A stretch of 33,599 nucleotides of DNA, from positions 1 through 33,599 of the forward strand of contig VGTL01000027.1 of NCBI GenBank assembly GCA_016874675.1. Reading direction: 5' to 3'. Source of the DNA: Methanobacteriota archaeon. Its GTDB lineage: Archaea; Thermoplasmatota; DTKX01; VGTL01. The notes beneath the pieces are model-generated. The model was not told the DNA's origin, did no database searches, and saw only the letters and a program-made list of their open reading frames with translations. Below, piece after piece: positions 1 to 7,410 of this stretch; position 1 is the first letter of the stretch; each line of letters opens with the position of its first letter. The translations under genes and the position numbers were made by a program.

Positions 1-73
1 AAACGGCCAAGATGCATCCGGGGTCCGTTTTAGCGATAGCTTTGACCGGATTGGGTATTTTGAAGGACAGGTT

Positions 74-110
74 TAAAAAGGAGAGAAGCCGTCCACGTCA
101 CGGGGACGGC
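74..110 (-). terminator. Hairpin plus T-run, putative terminator of the TauE-type gene
   Basis: Read on the minus strand, a 7-bp perfect stem (88-94 pairing with 104-110, 9-base loop) is followed by CTTCTCTCC and a five-T run. It lies downstream of the permease gene that ends at 224. The layout closely resembles the hairpin at 11843-11885. Archaeal termination usually needs only the T-run, so the hairpin's role is uncertain. Confidence 0.4.
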
Positions 111-126
111 CGGCTTTCACATAGGT

Positions 127-216
127 GCTCCCTTGCTGCCTTGCTCCCCAATCCCTTGCTGCCTTTCTGCCCTGCTGCCTTCCTGCCTTCCTGCCTTGCT
201 CCCTTCCTGCCTTCCA
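127..216. repeat. Pyrimidine-rich degenerate repeat array (CTTGCTGCC/CTTCCTGCC units)
   Basis: About nine consecutive 8-10-base units of the CTTGCTGCC, CTTGCTCCC or CTTCCTGCC type lie between the end of the permease gene and the hairpin at 88-110. Only the pyrimidine-rich arm is present, unlike most other copies in the window. No convincing gene overlaps it. Confidence 0.8.
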
Positions 217-223
217 AAGCGTC

Positions 224-1009
224 TCAAGGCGAAAGCAGCCTCAGCAGGCACAACGCCCCCAGGATGACCAAGACGATTCCCAGCACCATCTTGAAGGCCT
301 TGGGCGGCGTCCTGTAGGTGATGTAGGCGCCGAGGGCCGGCGCCAGGGCGGCCCCGAGGCACATCGGGAGCGTGACGTCCCACACGGGCGTGCCGCCCAA
401 AAACTTCCACACGACGAACCCGGCCAGGCAGATAGGGGCCTCCGCCATGTCCGTGACGCCCACGGCCGCCTTGCCGCCCACGCCGATTATGGTCTGGCCC
501 CCGGCGACCACCGGGCCGTAGCCGCCGCCCGACAGGCCCTTGTTGAAGGCGCTGATGCTTCCGATCACGCCCATCTTTCCCCAGGTGAACTTGAACGTGA
601 GGCCGGAGAGCACGAGAGCGCCCATCACGAGGACCATTACCCCGATGTAGTAGGACATGTACTGCTTGGGCAGCTTTATGCCTATGGCGCTGGCGATGAT
701 GACCCCCACGATCCCGCAGGCGACGATGACGTACACCTTGCGCGCGTCGGTGGTGGTCCAGCCGTTGAAGTCGACGTTCTTGTAAAGGTTGTGGAAGTAG
801 GCCCCGGTGATGCCTCCCATCGCCTGGGAGAGCAGGATGGCGGGCACGACGGCCTTGGGGTCCATGCCCAAAAGCAGGAAGGTGGGCGTGCCCAGCGTGC
901 CGTAGCCCTGGCCCAAAGACGAGTCTACGAGCTCGTAGATGAACGCGAAGCCGAAGACGACCGCCATCTGCCAGGGCTCGAGCGTGGTGGCCGGGAAGAC
1001 GTCCCACAT
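224..1009 (-). CDS. TauE/SafE (TSUP) family membrane permease
   Basis: This 261-aa protein has about eight hydrophobic segments and the usual two-halved layout of the TSUP family, putative anion or organosulfur exporters such as sulfite exporters. The first half has the family-like GYGTLGTPTFLLLG loop and the second the related GGYGPVVAGGQTIIGVGGK loop, which looks like the internal duplication expected of these carriers. The length is normal for the family. The ATG at 1007-1009 lies only 7 bases after the stop of a small AbrB-type gene, so the two are probably cotranscribed. The substrate cannot be read from the sequence; sulfite, sulfonates or other small anions are all possible. Confidence 0.85.
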   Translation of the reverse strand: MWDVFPATTLEPWQMAVVFGFAFIYELVDSSLGQGYGTLGTPTFLLLGMDPKAVVPAILLSQAMGGITGAYFHNLYKNVDFNGWTTTDARKVYVIVACGIVGVIIASAIGIKLPKQYMSYYIGVMVLVMGALVLSGLTFKFTWGKMGVIGSISAFNKGLSGGGYGPVVAGGQTIIGVGGKAAVGVTDMAEAPICLAGFVVWKFLGGTPVWDVTLPMCLGAALAPALGAYITYRTPPKAFKMVLGIVLVILGALCLLRLLSP

Positions 1010-1016
1010 CCGGCCG

Positions 1017-1202
1017 TCACCGCACCTTGGAGACCAGGATCCGGCCGTCCTTGAAAAGTATCCACCGCACCTTCCCGGCGTTGCGCAGGCGCAGCCGGTC
1101 CACGATGGCCTTGGGCACCGTGGTCCGGCGGCGGGAGCCCCGTATCGTCAGCTTGGTCTCGGTGACGAACTCCACCTCTTCCAGGTCCACCTCGAGCGAC
1201 AC
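1017..1202 (-). CDS. Small AbrB/SpoVT-type DNA-binding protein
   Basis: This 61-aa protein contains the swapped-hairpin AbrB signature: a short strand, RRRTTVPKAIVDRLRL, then a final pair of strands ending ILFKDGRILVSKVR. Such dimers serve as transcription regulators or antitoxins. The GTG at 1200-1202 is inside the purine stretch GGAGGTG, so the true start could be the next in-frame GTG. A TATA-like box on the minus strand near 1241-1248 is suitably placed. It is immediately upstream of the TSUP permease in the same direction, and I infer that it controls that gene and possibly itself. No toxin-like partner is visible. Confidence 0.75.
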   Translation of the reverse strand: MSLEVDLEEVEFVTETKLTIRGSRRRTTVPKAIVDRLRLRNAGKVRWILFKDGRILVSKVR

Positions 1203-1240
1203 CTCCGGATACCCCCCATTCCTGTTCTACGCATAGGGAG

Positions 1241-1248
1241 TATTTAGC
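1241..1248 (-). promoter_or_regulatory. TATA-like box for the AbrB-permease pair
   Basis: Minus-strand GCTAAATA lies about 40 bases before the GTG start of the AbrB-type gene and is an A/T island in GC-rich DNA. The expected transcription start is near 1217. Confidence 0.4.
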
Positions 1249-1266
1249 TTTGGTGGTACACCCAAG

Positions 1267-1290
1267 TGGTTTGGTGGAAGACCAAAACCA
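1267..1290. promoter_or_regulatory. Inverted repeat between two divergent genes
   Basis: TGGTTTGGT (1267-1275) pairs with ACCAAAACCA (1281-1290) around a 5-base loop with one bulged A. It sits just upstream of the TATA box of the AbrB-type gene and before the rightward rnhC gene. It could be an operator for the AbrB-type protein; this is inference from position only. Confidence 0.35.
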
Positions 1291-1367
1291 ATCACCCCGG
1301 AGCGGCCGGCGAGCGGGGCCGTCCGATGGCCTGATTATCCCGGTCGCCGATGGGGTTGTGACGGAAC

Positions 1368-2261
1368 ATGACCGCGCCGGTGCTTCCCGGCAAGGGGTTT
1401 TCGGACTTCCGGGCCTACCTCGAGCGGGTCGGCTTCGCGTTCGAGGACCGGCCCCACCAGGTGTTTCTGGCACGTTCCGGAAAGCTGGTGGTGAGCCTCT
1501 ACGAGAGCGGAAAGGTGGTCATCGCCGGGAAGGACCGCCGGCTCGAGCGGGAGGTCCGCTGGTACCTGGAGAAGCTCGGGGCAAAGGGCGAACCGTCGCC
1601 GGCGAGGCTGGAGGCGGTCCGGGGCCGATTGCGCGTCGGGACCGACGAGGCCGGCAAGGGCGACTACTTCGGCCCGCTCGTCGTGGCGGCGGTCCTGCTG
1701 GGCCCCGGGGCGGAGGAACGGATGAGGGTGCTGGGCGTGAAGGATTCCAAGCGGATGTCGGACGGGAGGGTGGCGGAGCTTGCGCCGCTCGTCAGGCGGG
1801 CGGCCGGCGCCGGCCGGTGGGAGGTGCTGCGCATCGACCCGCCCACGTACAACCGGCTCCACGAGGAGATGGGCGACCAGAACGCAGTGCTGGCCTGGGC
1901 CCACGCCCGCCTCATCGGAAACCTCCTGGCCGCCCACCCGGATTGCCGGCTCGCCGTGGTCGACGAGTTCTCGGCCGCCTCCCTGCGCCGGGCGCTGCTG
2001 GGGAGGGGGCGGGACATCGAGGTGGTGCAGTCCCCCGGCGGGGAGAGGGACCAGGCGGTGGCCGCCGCCTCGGTGCTCGCGCGGGCCGAGTTCCTCGAGC
2101 GGCTGGAGGCTCTGGGGGCGCAGTTCGGGATGGAGTTCCCCAAGGGGGCCTCAGGCGTCGAGGGCGCGGCCCGGGAGCTCCTGCGGGCCGGGGGCGAGGG
2201 GCGCCTCGGGCTGGTGGCGAAGCTGCATTTCAGGACAACGCAAAAGGTATTAGGCCCGTGA
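1368..2261 (+). CDS. rnhC: Ribonuclease HIII
   Basis: This 297-aa protein would cleave the RNA strand of RNA-DNA hybrids. Residues 1-75 resemble the TBP-like N-terminal substrate-binding domain that separates RNase HIII from RNase HII. The catalytic domain begins with GTDEAGKGDYFGPL (Asp93, Glu94), followed by VKDSKRM and by AVVDEF with Asp199, giving a Glu94-Asp199 spacing like that of bacterial RNase HIII. The ATG at 1368 has no clear ribosome site but follows an A/T-rich box (TGATTATCC near 1332) at the distance expected for a near-leaderless transcript. The next gene starts 30 bases downstream and encodes another RNase-H-fold protein. RNase HIII is uncommon in archaea, which mostly use RNase HII. 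Confidence 0.9.
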   Translation: MTAPVLPGKGFSDFRAYLERVGFAFEDRPHQVFLARSGKLVVSLYESGKVVIAGKDRRLEREVRWYLEKLGAKGEPSPARLEAVRGRLRVGTDEAGKGDYFGPLVVAAVLLGPGAEERMRVLGVKDSKRMSDGRVAELAPLVRRAAGAGRWEVLRIDPPTYNRLHEEMGDQNAVLAWAHARLIGNLLAAHPDCRLAVVDEFSAASLRRALLGRGRDIEVVQSPGGERDQAVAAASVLARAEFLERLEALGAQFGMEFPKGASGVEGAARELLRAGGEGRLGLVAKLHFRTTQKVLGP

Positions 2262-2291
2262 CGGGATGCGCCTTCCGAGGGAGCGCCGAAT

Positions 2292-3035
2292 ATGAGGTAC
2301 ATCGGTATCGACCTGGCGTGGAAGATGGTCCCTGCCCCCGGGGAGAGGCGCTCGGCGGTGGTGTGCCTGGACGACCGCGCCCGGGTGATCTACTACGACC
2401 GGTTCCGGACGGACGAGGAGATAATCGAGGCGCTGGACCGGCTCTGCTCGGTGGGTTGCGTGATAGGCGTGGACGCCCCGCTCGTCGTGCCCCCGGACAC
2501 CCGGGGCCGGCGCCAGTGCGAGGGCATGCTCGCGCAGATGCAGATACATGTGATGCCCACCGATCCGAAGCGCTTCGCGCAGTGGTACGGCGGGTGCCGG
2601 GGCGTGGTGCTGGCCGAGAAGCTGCGGGAGCGCGACCACGGCTACCAGCTCGTGGACCGCCTGCCCTCGAGCACGGGCAAGGCGGTGGTCGAGGTCTATC
2701 CCACTGGATCCTGGAAGCGGCTCTTCGGCGACGTGCCCAGGTTCAAGGGCGTGCCCGCGGACGACCGGCGCCGGGCGCTGCTCCGGTTGAAGGGGCTGCT
2801 CGGGGCCGGCCTGCCCCCGCGCTACCCGCCCGTGTCGCTGGACGTCCTGGACAGGCGGAAGGTGGAAATCGACGGGATGTCCCCGGCCGACCTGGACGAG
2901 TTCGGTGACGCGCTGGATGCGACCGTGGCGGCCTACACCGTGATGCTCTGGGACCGCGACGGCCGGCTCTGCGAGGTGGTGGGGGACCTCCAGAAGGGCC
3001 TCATCCTGATGCCGCGAAGCCCCCGGGCCCGATAG
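2292..3035 (+). CDS. DUF429 family protein, predicted RNase-H-fold nuclease
   Basis: This 247-aa protein matches the DUF429 pattern: an N-terminal MRYIGIDLAW strand with an Asp, IGVDAPL around residue 60, a VVEVYPTGSWKRLFG segment near residue 140, and an acidic DALDATVAAYTV helix near the C-terminus. The family is predicted to adopt an RNase H-like fold, with the spaced acidic residues binding metal; its substrate is unknown. GAGGGAG lies about 8 bases before the ATG and the gene follows rnhC by 30 bases, so the two are probably cotranscribed. Pairing with a hybrid-cleaving nuclease suggests nucleic-acid processing, but this is contextual inference. Confidence 0.8.
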   Translation: MRYIGIDLAWKMVPAPGERRSAVVCLDDRARVIYYDRFRTDEEIIEALDRLCSVGCVIGVDAPLVVPPDTRGRRQCEGMLAQMQIHVMPTDPKRFAQWYGGCRGVVLAEKLRERDHGYQLVDRLPSSTGKAVVEVYPTGSWKRLFGDVPRFKGVPADDRRRALLRLKGLLGAGLPPRYPPVSLDVLDRRKVEIDGMSPADLDEFGDALDATVAAYTVMLWDRDGRLCEVVGDLQKGLILMPRSPRAR

Positions 3036-3037
3036 GT

Positions 3038-3045
3038 TTATTATC
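3038..3045 (+). promoter_or_regulatory. TATA box for a leaderless transcript
   Basis: TTTATTAT is centred about 26 bases before the GTG at 3067, the spacing expected if transcription starts at the start codon. No ribosome site lies between them. Confidence 0.6.
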
Positions 3046-3066
3046 GGACCGCGCCTTTGCCCGGAC

Positions 3067-3285
3067 GTGGCCGAGGACGAGCTCACCGATTGCGACCGCA
3101 AGCTCTTCGAGTACATCCGGGCCGGGGACTTCCAGACCACGCCCTGGTCGACCCCCGAGGCGGCCCGGGCCACCGGCCTCGAAGAGAGGCAGGTGTACGA
3201 GTCCCTCTCCAACCTCGCCAAGCACCTCAAGGGCCGGATATACATCTATTACAAGGACGGCGGCCTTAGGATCCAGGCGGAGTGA
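3067..3285 (+). CDS. Small winged-helix-like protein, probably a leaderless GTG-start gene
   Basis: This 72-aa protein reads as three helices followed by a beta hairpin: DRKLFEYIRAG, TPEAARATG, ERQVYESLSNLAKHL, then GRIYIYYKDGGLRI. That is the order of a winged-helix DNA-binding domain, with the third helix as recognition helix. The GTG start is favoured because the TATA box at 3038-3045 puts the transcription start on it. It is separate from the DUF429 gene (stop at 3035) and from the MgtC-type gene, which has its own promoter. Its target is unknown. Confidence 0.65.
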   Translation: MAEDELTDCDRKLFEYIRAGDFQTTPWSTPEAARATGLEERQVYESLSNLAKHLKGRIYIYYKDGGLRIQAE

Positions 3286-3294
3286 GCGCGCTAT

Positions 3295-3318
3295 CGGCAC
3301 CCGGCACCCGGCACCCGG
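3295..3318. repeat. Short 7-bp tandem repeat (CGGCACC x3.4)
   Basis: Three exact copies of CGGCACC plus a partial fourth follow the stop of the small winged-helix gene. It recalls, on a small scale, the longer intergenic arrays elsewhere in the window. Confidence 0.85.
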
Positions 3319-3345
3319 CCCCCTGATTTCCCCCACCGTGCAAAG

Positions 3346-3353
3346 TTTATAAG
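3346..3353 (+). promoter_or_regulatory. TATA box for the MgtC/DUF4010 gene
   Basis: TTTATAAG, preceded by CAAAG, is centred about 28 bases before the ATG at 3378, indicating a leader of no more than a few bases. Confidence 0.65.
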
Positions 3354-3377
3354 CCCGCCGGCAAATGACTCGCCGGC

Positions 3378-4685
3378 ATGGACACGCTGGACTTCCTGCT
3401 CAAGCTCGGAATATCGATGGCCATCGGGGGCCTCATCGGACTGGAGCGCGAGCAGCACCGGGACGCCGAGACAGTGGTGGCGGGCTTCCGGACCTACCCG
3501 CTGATAGCCGCGGCCGGCTTCCTCTTCTCGTTCCTCGAGACAGACGGCCACATCGCCTCTGCGGTGCCCATCGGGCTGGGCATATTCGGGGCCGTCTCGC
3601 TCGCCTACATCTACATCAGGCACTCCCTGCGGCACACCGGCTTCACCTCCCCCATCGCGATACTGGTGACTTTCATTATCGGGATCCTGGTCGGGTACGG
3701 TCACTACGTCGAGGCGGTGGCGGTGGGGATGGCGGTCACGTTCGTCCTGCTCGCCAAGGGGCGGCTGCACGAGTTCGCCTCGGCCGTGACCGAGGCCGAC
3801 ATGATGGGGGCCCTCCAGTTCATGCTGGTGGCGTTCATCCTCTACCCCCTGGTGCTGGACGCCGGGCCGCTGGTGGTCAACGGCTTCGACGTGTCGAGCG
3901 TTGTGAGCCTGCCCACGGTCCTCCTGACGGTCATCCTGGTGTCGATGATCTCTTTTTTGTCGTTTTTGGCGATCATGTACTTCGGTTCCTCCAAGGGCCT
4001 GGCCTTCTCGGGCCTGATGGGCGGGCTCGTCAACTCGGAGGCAGCGGCGGCGTCGCTTTCGGGCTTCGGCGCGAGGCACCCGGCCATCGAGAGGCAGGCC
4101 CTGGCCGGCATACTGCTCGCCAACGCCGGCATGCTCGGGCGCAACGTCGCCATAGCCGGCTTTTCGGACCCGACGCTCCGGGTGGCGCTCGTCCTGGCCC
4201 TCCCGGCGACCGTGATGGTCGCCCTGAGCGTCCTCTGGGCCTGGCTTGCCCAGGATGGCCCGCCGGCCGGGAAGCGCCACCGGCTGAGAATCGAATCCCC
4301 CTTCGGGATGAGGCCGGCCATCCTGCTCGGCGTGCTCATCGCGTTCATCTCGATAGTGGTGTACTCCATTGCGAGGGGGCCGTGGGGCGAGGTGGGGTGG
4401 GCGGTGTACCTCACCGCGCTCTTGGGGTTCGTCTCCAGCGCCGCGGTCTCGTTCTCAGTCGGGTCGCTGGCGTTCACCGGCCAGATCAGCCCCCTGGTCG
4501 CCGGGGAGATAGCCACTGTGGCCTGCCTGGTGAGCACCCTGAACAAGCTGCTCATCGTGCGCGCCACCTCCCGCGAGCTCGCCGGCCGGTCGTGGAAGAT
4601 GCTCGCCGCCCTGGTCGCTGCCGGCACGGCGGCGTTCGTCGCGGTGGACCTCTACCTGAGGCTCCAGCTCGGGTGGAGCGGATAG
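3378..4685 (+). CDS. MgtC/SapB-DUF4010 family integral membrane protein
   Basis: This 435-aa protein has about twelve hydrophobic segments. The N-terminal 150 residues carry the MgtC/SapB features GGLIGLEREQ and VAGFRTYPLIAAAG; the rest matches the DUF4010 half, including the GGLVNSEAAAASLSGFG segment after residue 210 and a C-terminal ISPLVAGEIATVACLVSTLNKL helix. The two-domain length is normal for this archaeal and bacterial family. Proteins of this type are poorly characterised and have been linked to ion or membrane homeostasis. The gene stands alone, with its own TATA box and essentially no leader, upstream of tRNA-Arg. Confidence 0.8.
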   Translation: MDTLDFLLKLGISMAIGGLIGLEREQHRDAETVVAGFRTYPLIAAAGFLFSFLETDGHIASAVPIGLGIFGAVSLAYIYIRHSLRHTGFTSPIAILVTFIIGILVGYGHYVEAVAVGMAVTFVLLAKGRLHEFASAVTEADMMGALQFMLVAFILYPLVLDAGPLVVNGFDVSSVVSLPTVLLTVILVSMISFLSFLAIMYFGSSKGLAFSGLMGGLVNSEAAAASLSGFGARHPAIERQALAGILLANAGMLGRNVAIAGFSDPTLRVALVLALPATVMVALSVLWAWLAQDGPPAGKRHRLRIESPFGMRPAILLGVLIAFISIVVYSIARGPWGEVGWAVYLTALLGFVSSAAVSFSVGSLAFTGQISPLVAGEIATVACLVSTLNKLLIVRATSRELAGRSWKMLAALVAAGTAAFVAVDLYLRLQLGWSG

Positions 4686-4747
4686 GCCATCGATCCGCCC
4701 TCGCGCCGGAAAGCACCTGCGCCAGCGCCGCTGCCCTTGGCGCAACC

Positions 4748-4755
4748 TATTTTAT
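4748..4755 (+). promoter_or_regulatory. TATA box of tRNA-Arg
   Basis: TATTTTAT lies 32-39 bases before the mature tRNA 5' end, the normal distance for an archaeal tRNA promoter with a short 5' leader. Confidence 0.6.
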
Positions 4756-4786
4756 CCTATTGCTGCTATTCCCGCCGTGCTGGCAA

Positions 4787-4864
4787 GGGCGCGTGGCTTA
4801 GTCAGGATATAGCACCGGCCTCCTAAGCCGGTGGTCGGGGGTTCGAATCCCCCCGCGCCCGCCA
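4787..4864 (+). tRNA. tRNA-Arg (anticodon CCT), with encoded CCA
   Basis: The cloverleaf can be drawn by hand. The acceptor stem GGGCGCG pairs perfectly with CGCGCCC (4854-4860), the anticodon stem is CCGGC/GCCGG, and the seven-base loop CTCCTAA puts anticodon CCT at 4822-4824. The T stem is five G-C pairs around TTCGAAT. The D stem has one mismatch. The discriminator G4861 is followed by a genome-encoded CCA. It reads AGG codons. The 3' part from the last T-loop base through CCA is the attachment site of the neighbouring integrated element, which leaves this tRNA intact. Confidence 0.95.
4848..4864 (+). other. attL: tRNA-side copy of the 17-bp core
   Basis: The core TCCCCCCGCGCCCGCCA starts at the last base of the T loop and ends with the encoded CCA. 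Allowing one mismatch, the match to the other end extends leftward to CGA. Confidence 0.9.
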
Positions 4865-4875
4865 CATTTCTGGCT

Positions 4876-6165
4876 TTACCGATAGTAATTCAGGGCCTCT
4901 TTTTCGGTCAATCCGCTCGAATTGACCTTTGGGGCCTTTCCGATCTGTGACCCCTTCGAGGCCTCATATCTCGCCCGCAGACGCTCGAAATCGTCGTCAG
5001 GTCGAAGCTCGATGTAGAAGCGTTGTGTTGTGGCTACCGTCGCATGACGCATCCTCTTGCTGACCTCATCGACGGTGAAACCGTGGTCGATAAAGTTCTG
5101 TCCGAACGAGGTCCGTCCGTCTTTGGGCCTGAGCTTGATTCCCGTCGCTTTAGCGAGTTTCCGATGGGTTAGAGCTACTTGTTTGGAGCTGTAAATCTCG
5201 GTCCTGCCTTTGACGATCTTCGGGATAAGGGGGATTTGTAGATCGTTGGGGTCGATGCCTGTCTGTGTCAGGAAATTCGCCCTTAGCTTGAGAAACTCGA
5301 TCATGTAGGGGGCGAATGTCGGAATCAGTGTGACCCAATCCCCATCGGCCCATTGACCCTCGCCTTTCGGATGATTGACCCGTATCTTGAATTGTCGGAT
5401 GTCCAAGTCTCCGAGCTGGAGCATCCGGGCCTCTCGGGGTCGTGGACCGAATCCGTTCTCGATGACGAGCCATCCGAGAGTAGCGATTGCCCCCCATTGT
5501 TTGGGCCGGACCGCCTCCCTCGCTGCATTCAGGGCCGTTTCGAGAACGCTCAGGACCGTCTTTTCCGAGTAGCTGACCTTTGGACCGAGAGCGGGCCTCT
5601 TTGGGAGGCCTTGATGCCCCGGCATCTTCCGCATGGCCTCAACGACGGGATTTCCGCAGAACAGGGTCAGACCGTTTATCATCTCGATGTCCTTGACACG
5701 AGACACGATCTTAATCTTCTTGCCTTTCTGATCGGTCAGCTCCCTCTCTGCGTTCCATCGATCATAGGCCTCGATGTCCTTATCGGTGAGCTTCTCGGGG
5801 TTCGTGGTGGAAATCAGTTCGAGTGATTTGAGCAGCTCCAAGTTTCGCCCGATGCGGATGAGCCCCCGTCGCTTCGTGCTTGTGGTCTCAGGGCTCCAAT
5901 GCTTCGCTCCCGCCTCGATGTAGTTATTGACGATGGCTAACCACGGATAGCGGCCCAATGAACCGCCTTTCCGTAGATAACCGCCTTGTCGTCGTCGATT
6001 GCCGCCCGATGCCCAACCGCTGGATTTACGACGGTTGGTCGCCTCATCTTCCCATGCCCCCGGATTTTGGGAGTGTTCCAATCCTCCCTCCGGTGAATCA
6101 GATATGGGAGCAGGGAGAGATAAGGCTTTTCTCTCAGAGAGCGGGGGCGTTGGCGTCACCTTCAA
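4876..6165 (-). CDS. int: Tyrosine recombinase/integrase of the tRNA-Arg element
   Basis: This protein of up to 429 aa would catalyse site-specific integration and excision at tRNA-Arg. A SAM-like N-terminal DNA-binding region (about residues 73-170, PWLAIVNNYIEAG onward) precedes the catalytic domain. Box I is FGPRPREARMLQLGDLD with Arg242 and Glu245; a lysine strand is near 267; box II is KDGRTSF with Arg351, where the usual His is replaced by Lys; then RMRHATVATTQRFY supplies His374 and nucleophile Tyr384. The gene is intact, unlike SSV-type integrases that split on integration. The TTG start is uncertain: the first 70 residues are low-complexity and a later start is possible. It ends 12 bases inside attL, and its last codons overlap an arm-type repeat. 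Confidence 0.88.
   Translation of the reverse strand: MKVTPTPPLSERKALSLPAPISDSPEGGLEHSQNPGAWEDEATNRRKSSGWASGGNRRRQGGYLRKGGSLGRYPWLAIVNNYIEAGAKHWSPETTSTKRRGLIRIGRNLELLKSLELISTTNPEKLTDKDIEAYDRWNAERELTDQKGKKIKIVSRVKDIEMINGLTLFCGNPVVEAMRKMPGHQGLPKRPALGPKVSYSEKTVLSVLETALNAAREAVRPKQWGAIATLGWLVIENGFGPRPREARMLQLGDLDIRQFKIRVNHPKGEGQWADGDWVTLIPTFAPYMIEFLKLRANFLTQTGIDPNDLQIPLIPKIVKGRTEIYSSKQVALTHRKLAKATGIKLRPKDGRTSFGQNFIDHGFTVDEVSKRMRHATVATTQRFYIELRPDDDFERLRARYEASKGSQIGKAPKVNSSGLTEKEALNYYR
4878..4888 (+). other. Left arm-type repeat ACCGATAGTAA
   Basis: This 11-bp sequence starts 13 bases inside the left core and recurs exactly, inverted, at 12022-12032 inside the right core. In the circular form the two would flank the attP core. 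It overlaps the stop codon of the integrase gene. Integrase or accessory-protein binding is inferred. Confidence 0.55.
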
Positions 6166-6226
6166 ATCCCGAAATTCACGCTGATTTTCTGTTGCTTCAG
6201 AGACGACTTAGAGAGCTGAGGCCGTG

Positions 6227-7144
6227 TCATAGTTTCCACGCTTCTTTCCAATCACGATTGCGTAATTGTTCCTCTGGGGCTGGTAGAGATAGAAGGGGGT
6301 CTCCCTCCCCGATCTCGACCGGAGCCTTTAATTTCGATCCTATGAGCCCGGGCTCTGGCTCTGGAAGCATTGGGGCGTGTTCTGGAGCTGCTGGGGCCTC
6401 TGGAGCTGGAGGAGCTGCTGGAGGAGCTTCTTGGGCCTCTGCTGGGGGTCTTGATGGAGCTGGGGCCTGTTCTGCTGCTGGGAGGGCCGGCGCTACCTCT
6501 GGAGCTGCTGGGGGCCGTCCTGCTGCATCCTGAGAGCTGGAGGGCGATGGGGCCTCGCTGTCTTCGAGCAGCTCTGAGCCCAGCCCGAACTCGCCCGCCT
6601 CGACATCCTCGATCACGATCTTCCGGGCAGGGCAGGATATACAGATCGGGAGCTTCCCGCAATCGTCAGGGCGCAGCTTCTCGATGCTGCGCCCCCCTAT
6701 TCCGCCCAGATTAGCCTCGATGACCTTGTGTCGGAGAACGGTCTCCATCAATCTTCGAATCTCCTCGACCGCTGCCATGATGACAGGGCCGGATTCAGGA
6801 CCGCCTCCAGCTCTGGAGCGAATAACTCTGAGATCGTCGAGACAGCGCCGGATTTCTGCATCTACATCGATTTCCTCCATCAGCTCGACCGTGACAGGGG
6901 GGCGTGACGAGCCGTGACTCTCGGGGCGTGACTCTCCGATAATAGCTGGGGGGCGTGACATGGGGGGCGTGACATTCGCCCTCCTCTGGGCCTTTGGAGC
7001 CTGTTTCCCGCTGAGGAGGCGCCTCCGCCTCTGCCTGATGTTCTCCGCCGTGACCCCGTATTCCCGCCGGATGTCCTGCGTCGTCTTCTTCCCCGACAAG
7101 ATGTCAGCGTTCAACGCTCTCGTTCGGTCTTCACTGAGCTTCAT
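6227..7144 (-). CDS. HTH protein with Pro/Ala-rich linker, element operon
   Basis: This 305-aa protein has an N-terminal helix-turn-helix (about residues 5-45: RALNADILSGKKTTQDIRRE followed by GVTAENIRQRRRRL), resembling homeodomain-like small-terminase or resolvase HTHs. Residues 85-175 form a mixed helical domain ending in CGKLPICISCPARKIVIEDVE, with one CxxC pair. A long Ala/Pro/Glu-rich stretch (about 185-260) precedes a charged tail. The ATG is two bases after the stop of the preceding 87-aa gene and the integrase starts 61 bases later. I do not recognise the family; a DNA-binding role in replication, partition or regulation is the most that can be said. Confidence 0.7.
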   Translation of the reverse strand: MKLSEDRTRALNADILSGKKTTQDIRREYGVTAENIRQRRRRLLSGKQAPKAQRRANVTPPMSRPPAIIGESRPESHGSSRPPVTVELMEEIDVDAEIRRCLDDLRVIRSRAGGGPESGPVIMAAVEEIRRLMETVLRHKVIEANLGGIGGRSIEKLRPDDCGKLPICISCPARKIVIEDVEAGEFGLGSELLEDSEAPSPSSSQDAAGRPPAAPEVAPALPAAEQAPAPSRPPAEAQEAPPAAPPAPEAPAAPEHAPMLPEPEPGLIGSKLKAPVEIGEGDPLLSLPAPEEQLRNRDWKEAWKL

Positions 7145-7146
7145 TT

Positions 7147-7410
7147 CTATCCTCTCCTCGATCTATACCCTCTGGCTTTGGCGCTCGCTCTGGCCCCGTT
7201 GATAATGTCGAGAAAGCGCCGGTATTCGGACCCCGGACCCTTGAACCCGCTGAGATGTATCCAGCGCCGGAACAACGAGATCGAGAGCCCCGCTCTCCGA
7301 CATGCTTCACGAGCTGACAGGCCCTTCCTCAGATGCTCGCAGAGCTGGGCGAGAATTTGGGGGTCGAGGGTCGAGGGGCGCAGTTTGAGCGATGTCCATT
7401 CGCCCCTCAT
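7147..7410 (-). CDS. Small homeodomain-like HTH protein
   Basis: This 87-aa protein has a clear helix-turn-helix: AQLCEHLRKGLSAREACRRAG then LSISLFRRWIHLSG, followed by a basic C-terminus. The pattern (glycine-leucine-serine turn, then RRW in the recognition helix) resembles small-terminase or transposase-like homeodomains of phages and plasmids. Its ATG overlaps the stop of the 57-aa gene upstream (ATGA) and its stop precedes the 305-aa HTH gene by two bases. No large terminase is present, so packaging is unlikely and regulation or replication more probable. Confidence 0.7.
   Translation of the reverse strand: MRGEWTSLKLRPSTLDPQILAQLCEHLRKGLSAREACRRAGLSISLFRRWIHLSGFKGPGSEYRRFLDIINGARASAKARGYRSRRG

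Noticed and set aside
4876-6165. SSV-type integrase split by integration
   Set aside because: The integrase frame is complete at one end of the element and no integrase fragment occurs near attR; the core lies outside the gene.
6370-6714. Rightward Leu/Gly-rich frames opposite the Pro/Ala linker of the 305-aa protein
   Set aside because: They are the complement of a low-complexity GCT/CCA-rich linker with no promoter or start signals.
7147-7410. Phage small terminase, making the element a provirus
   Set aside because: The HTH resembles small terminases, but no large terminase, portal or capsid gene is present in the element.
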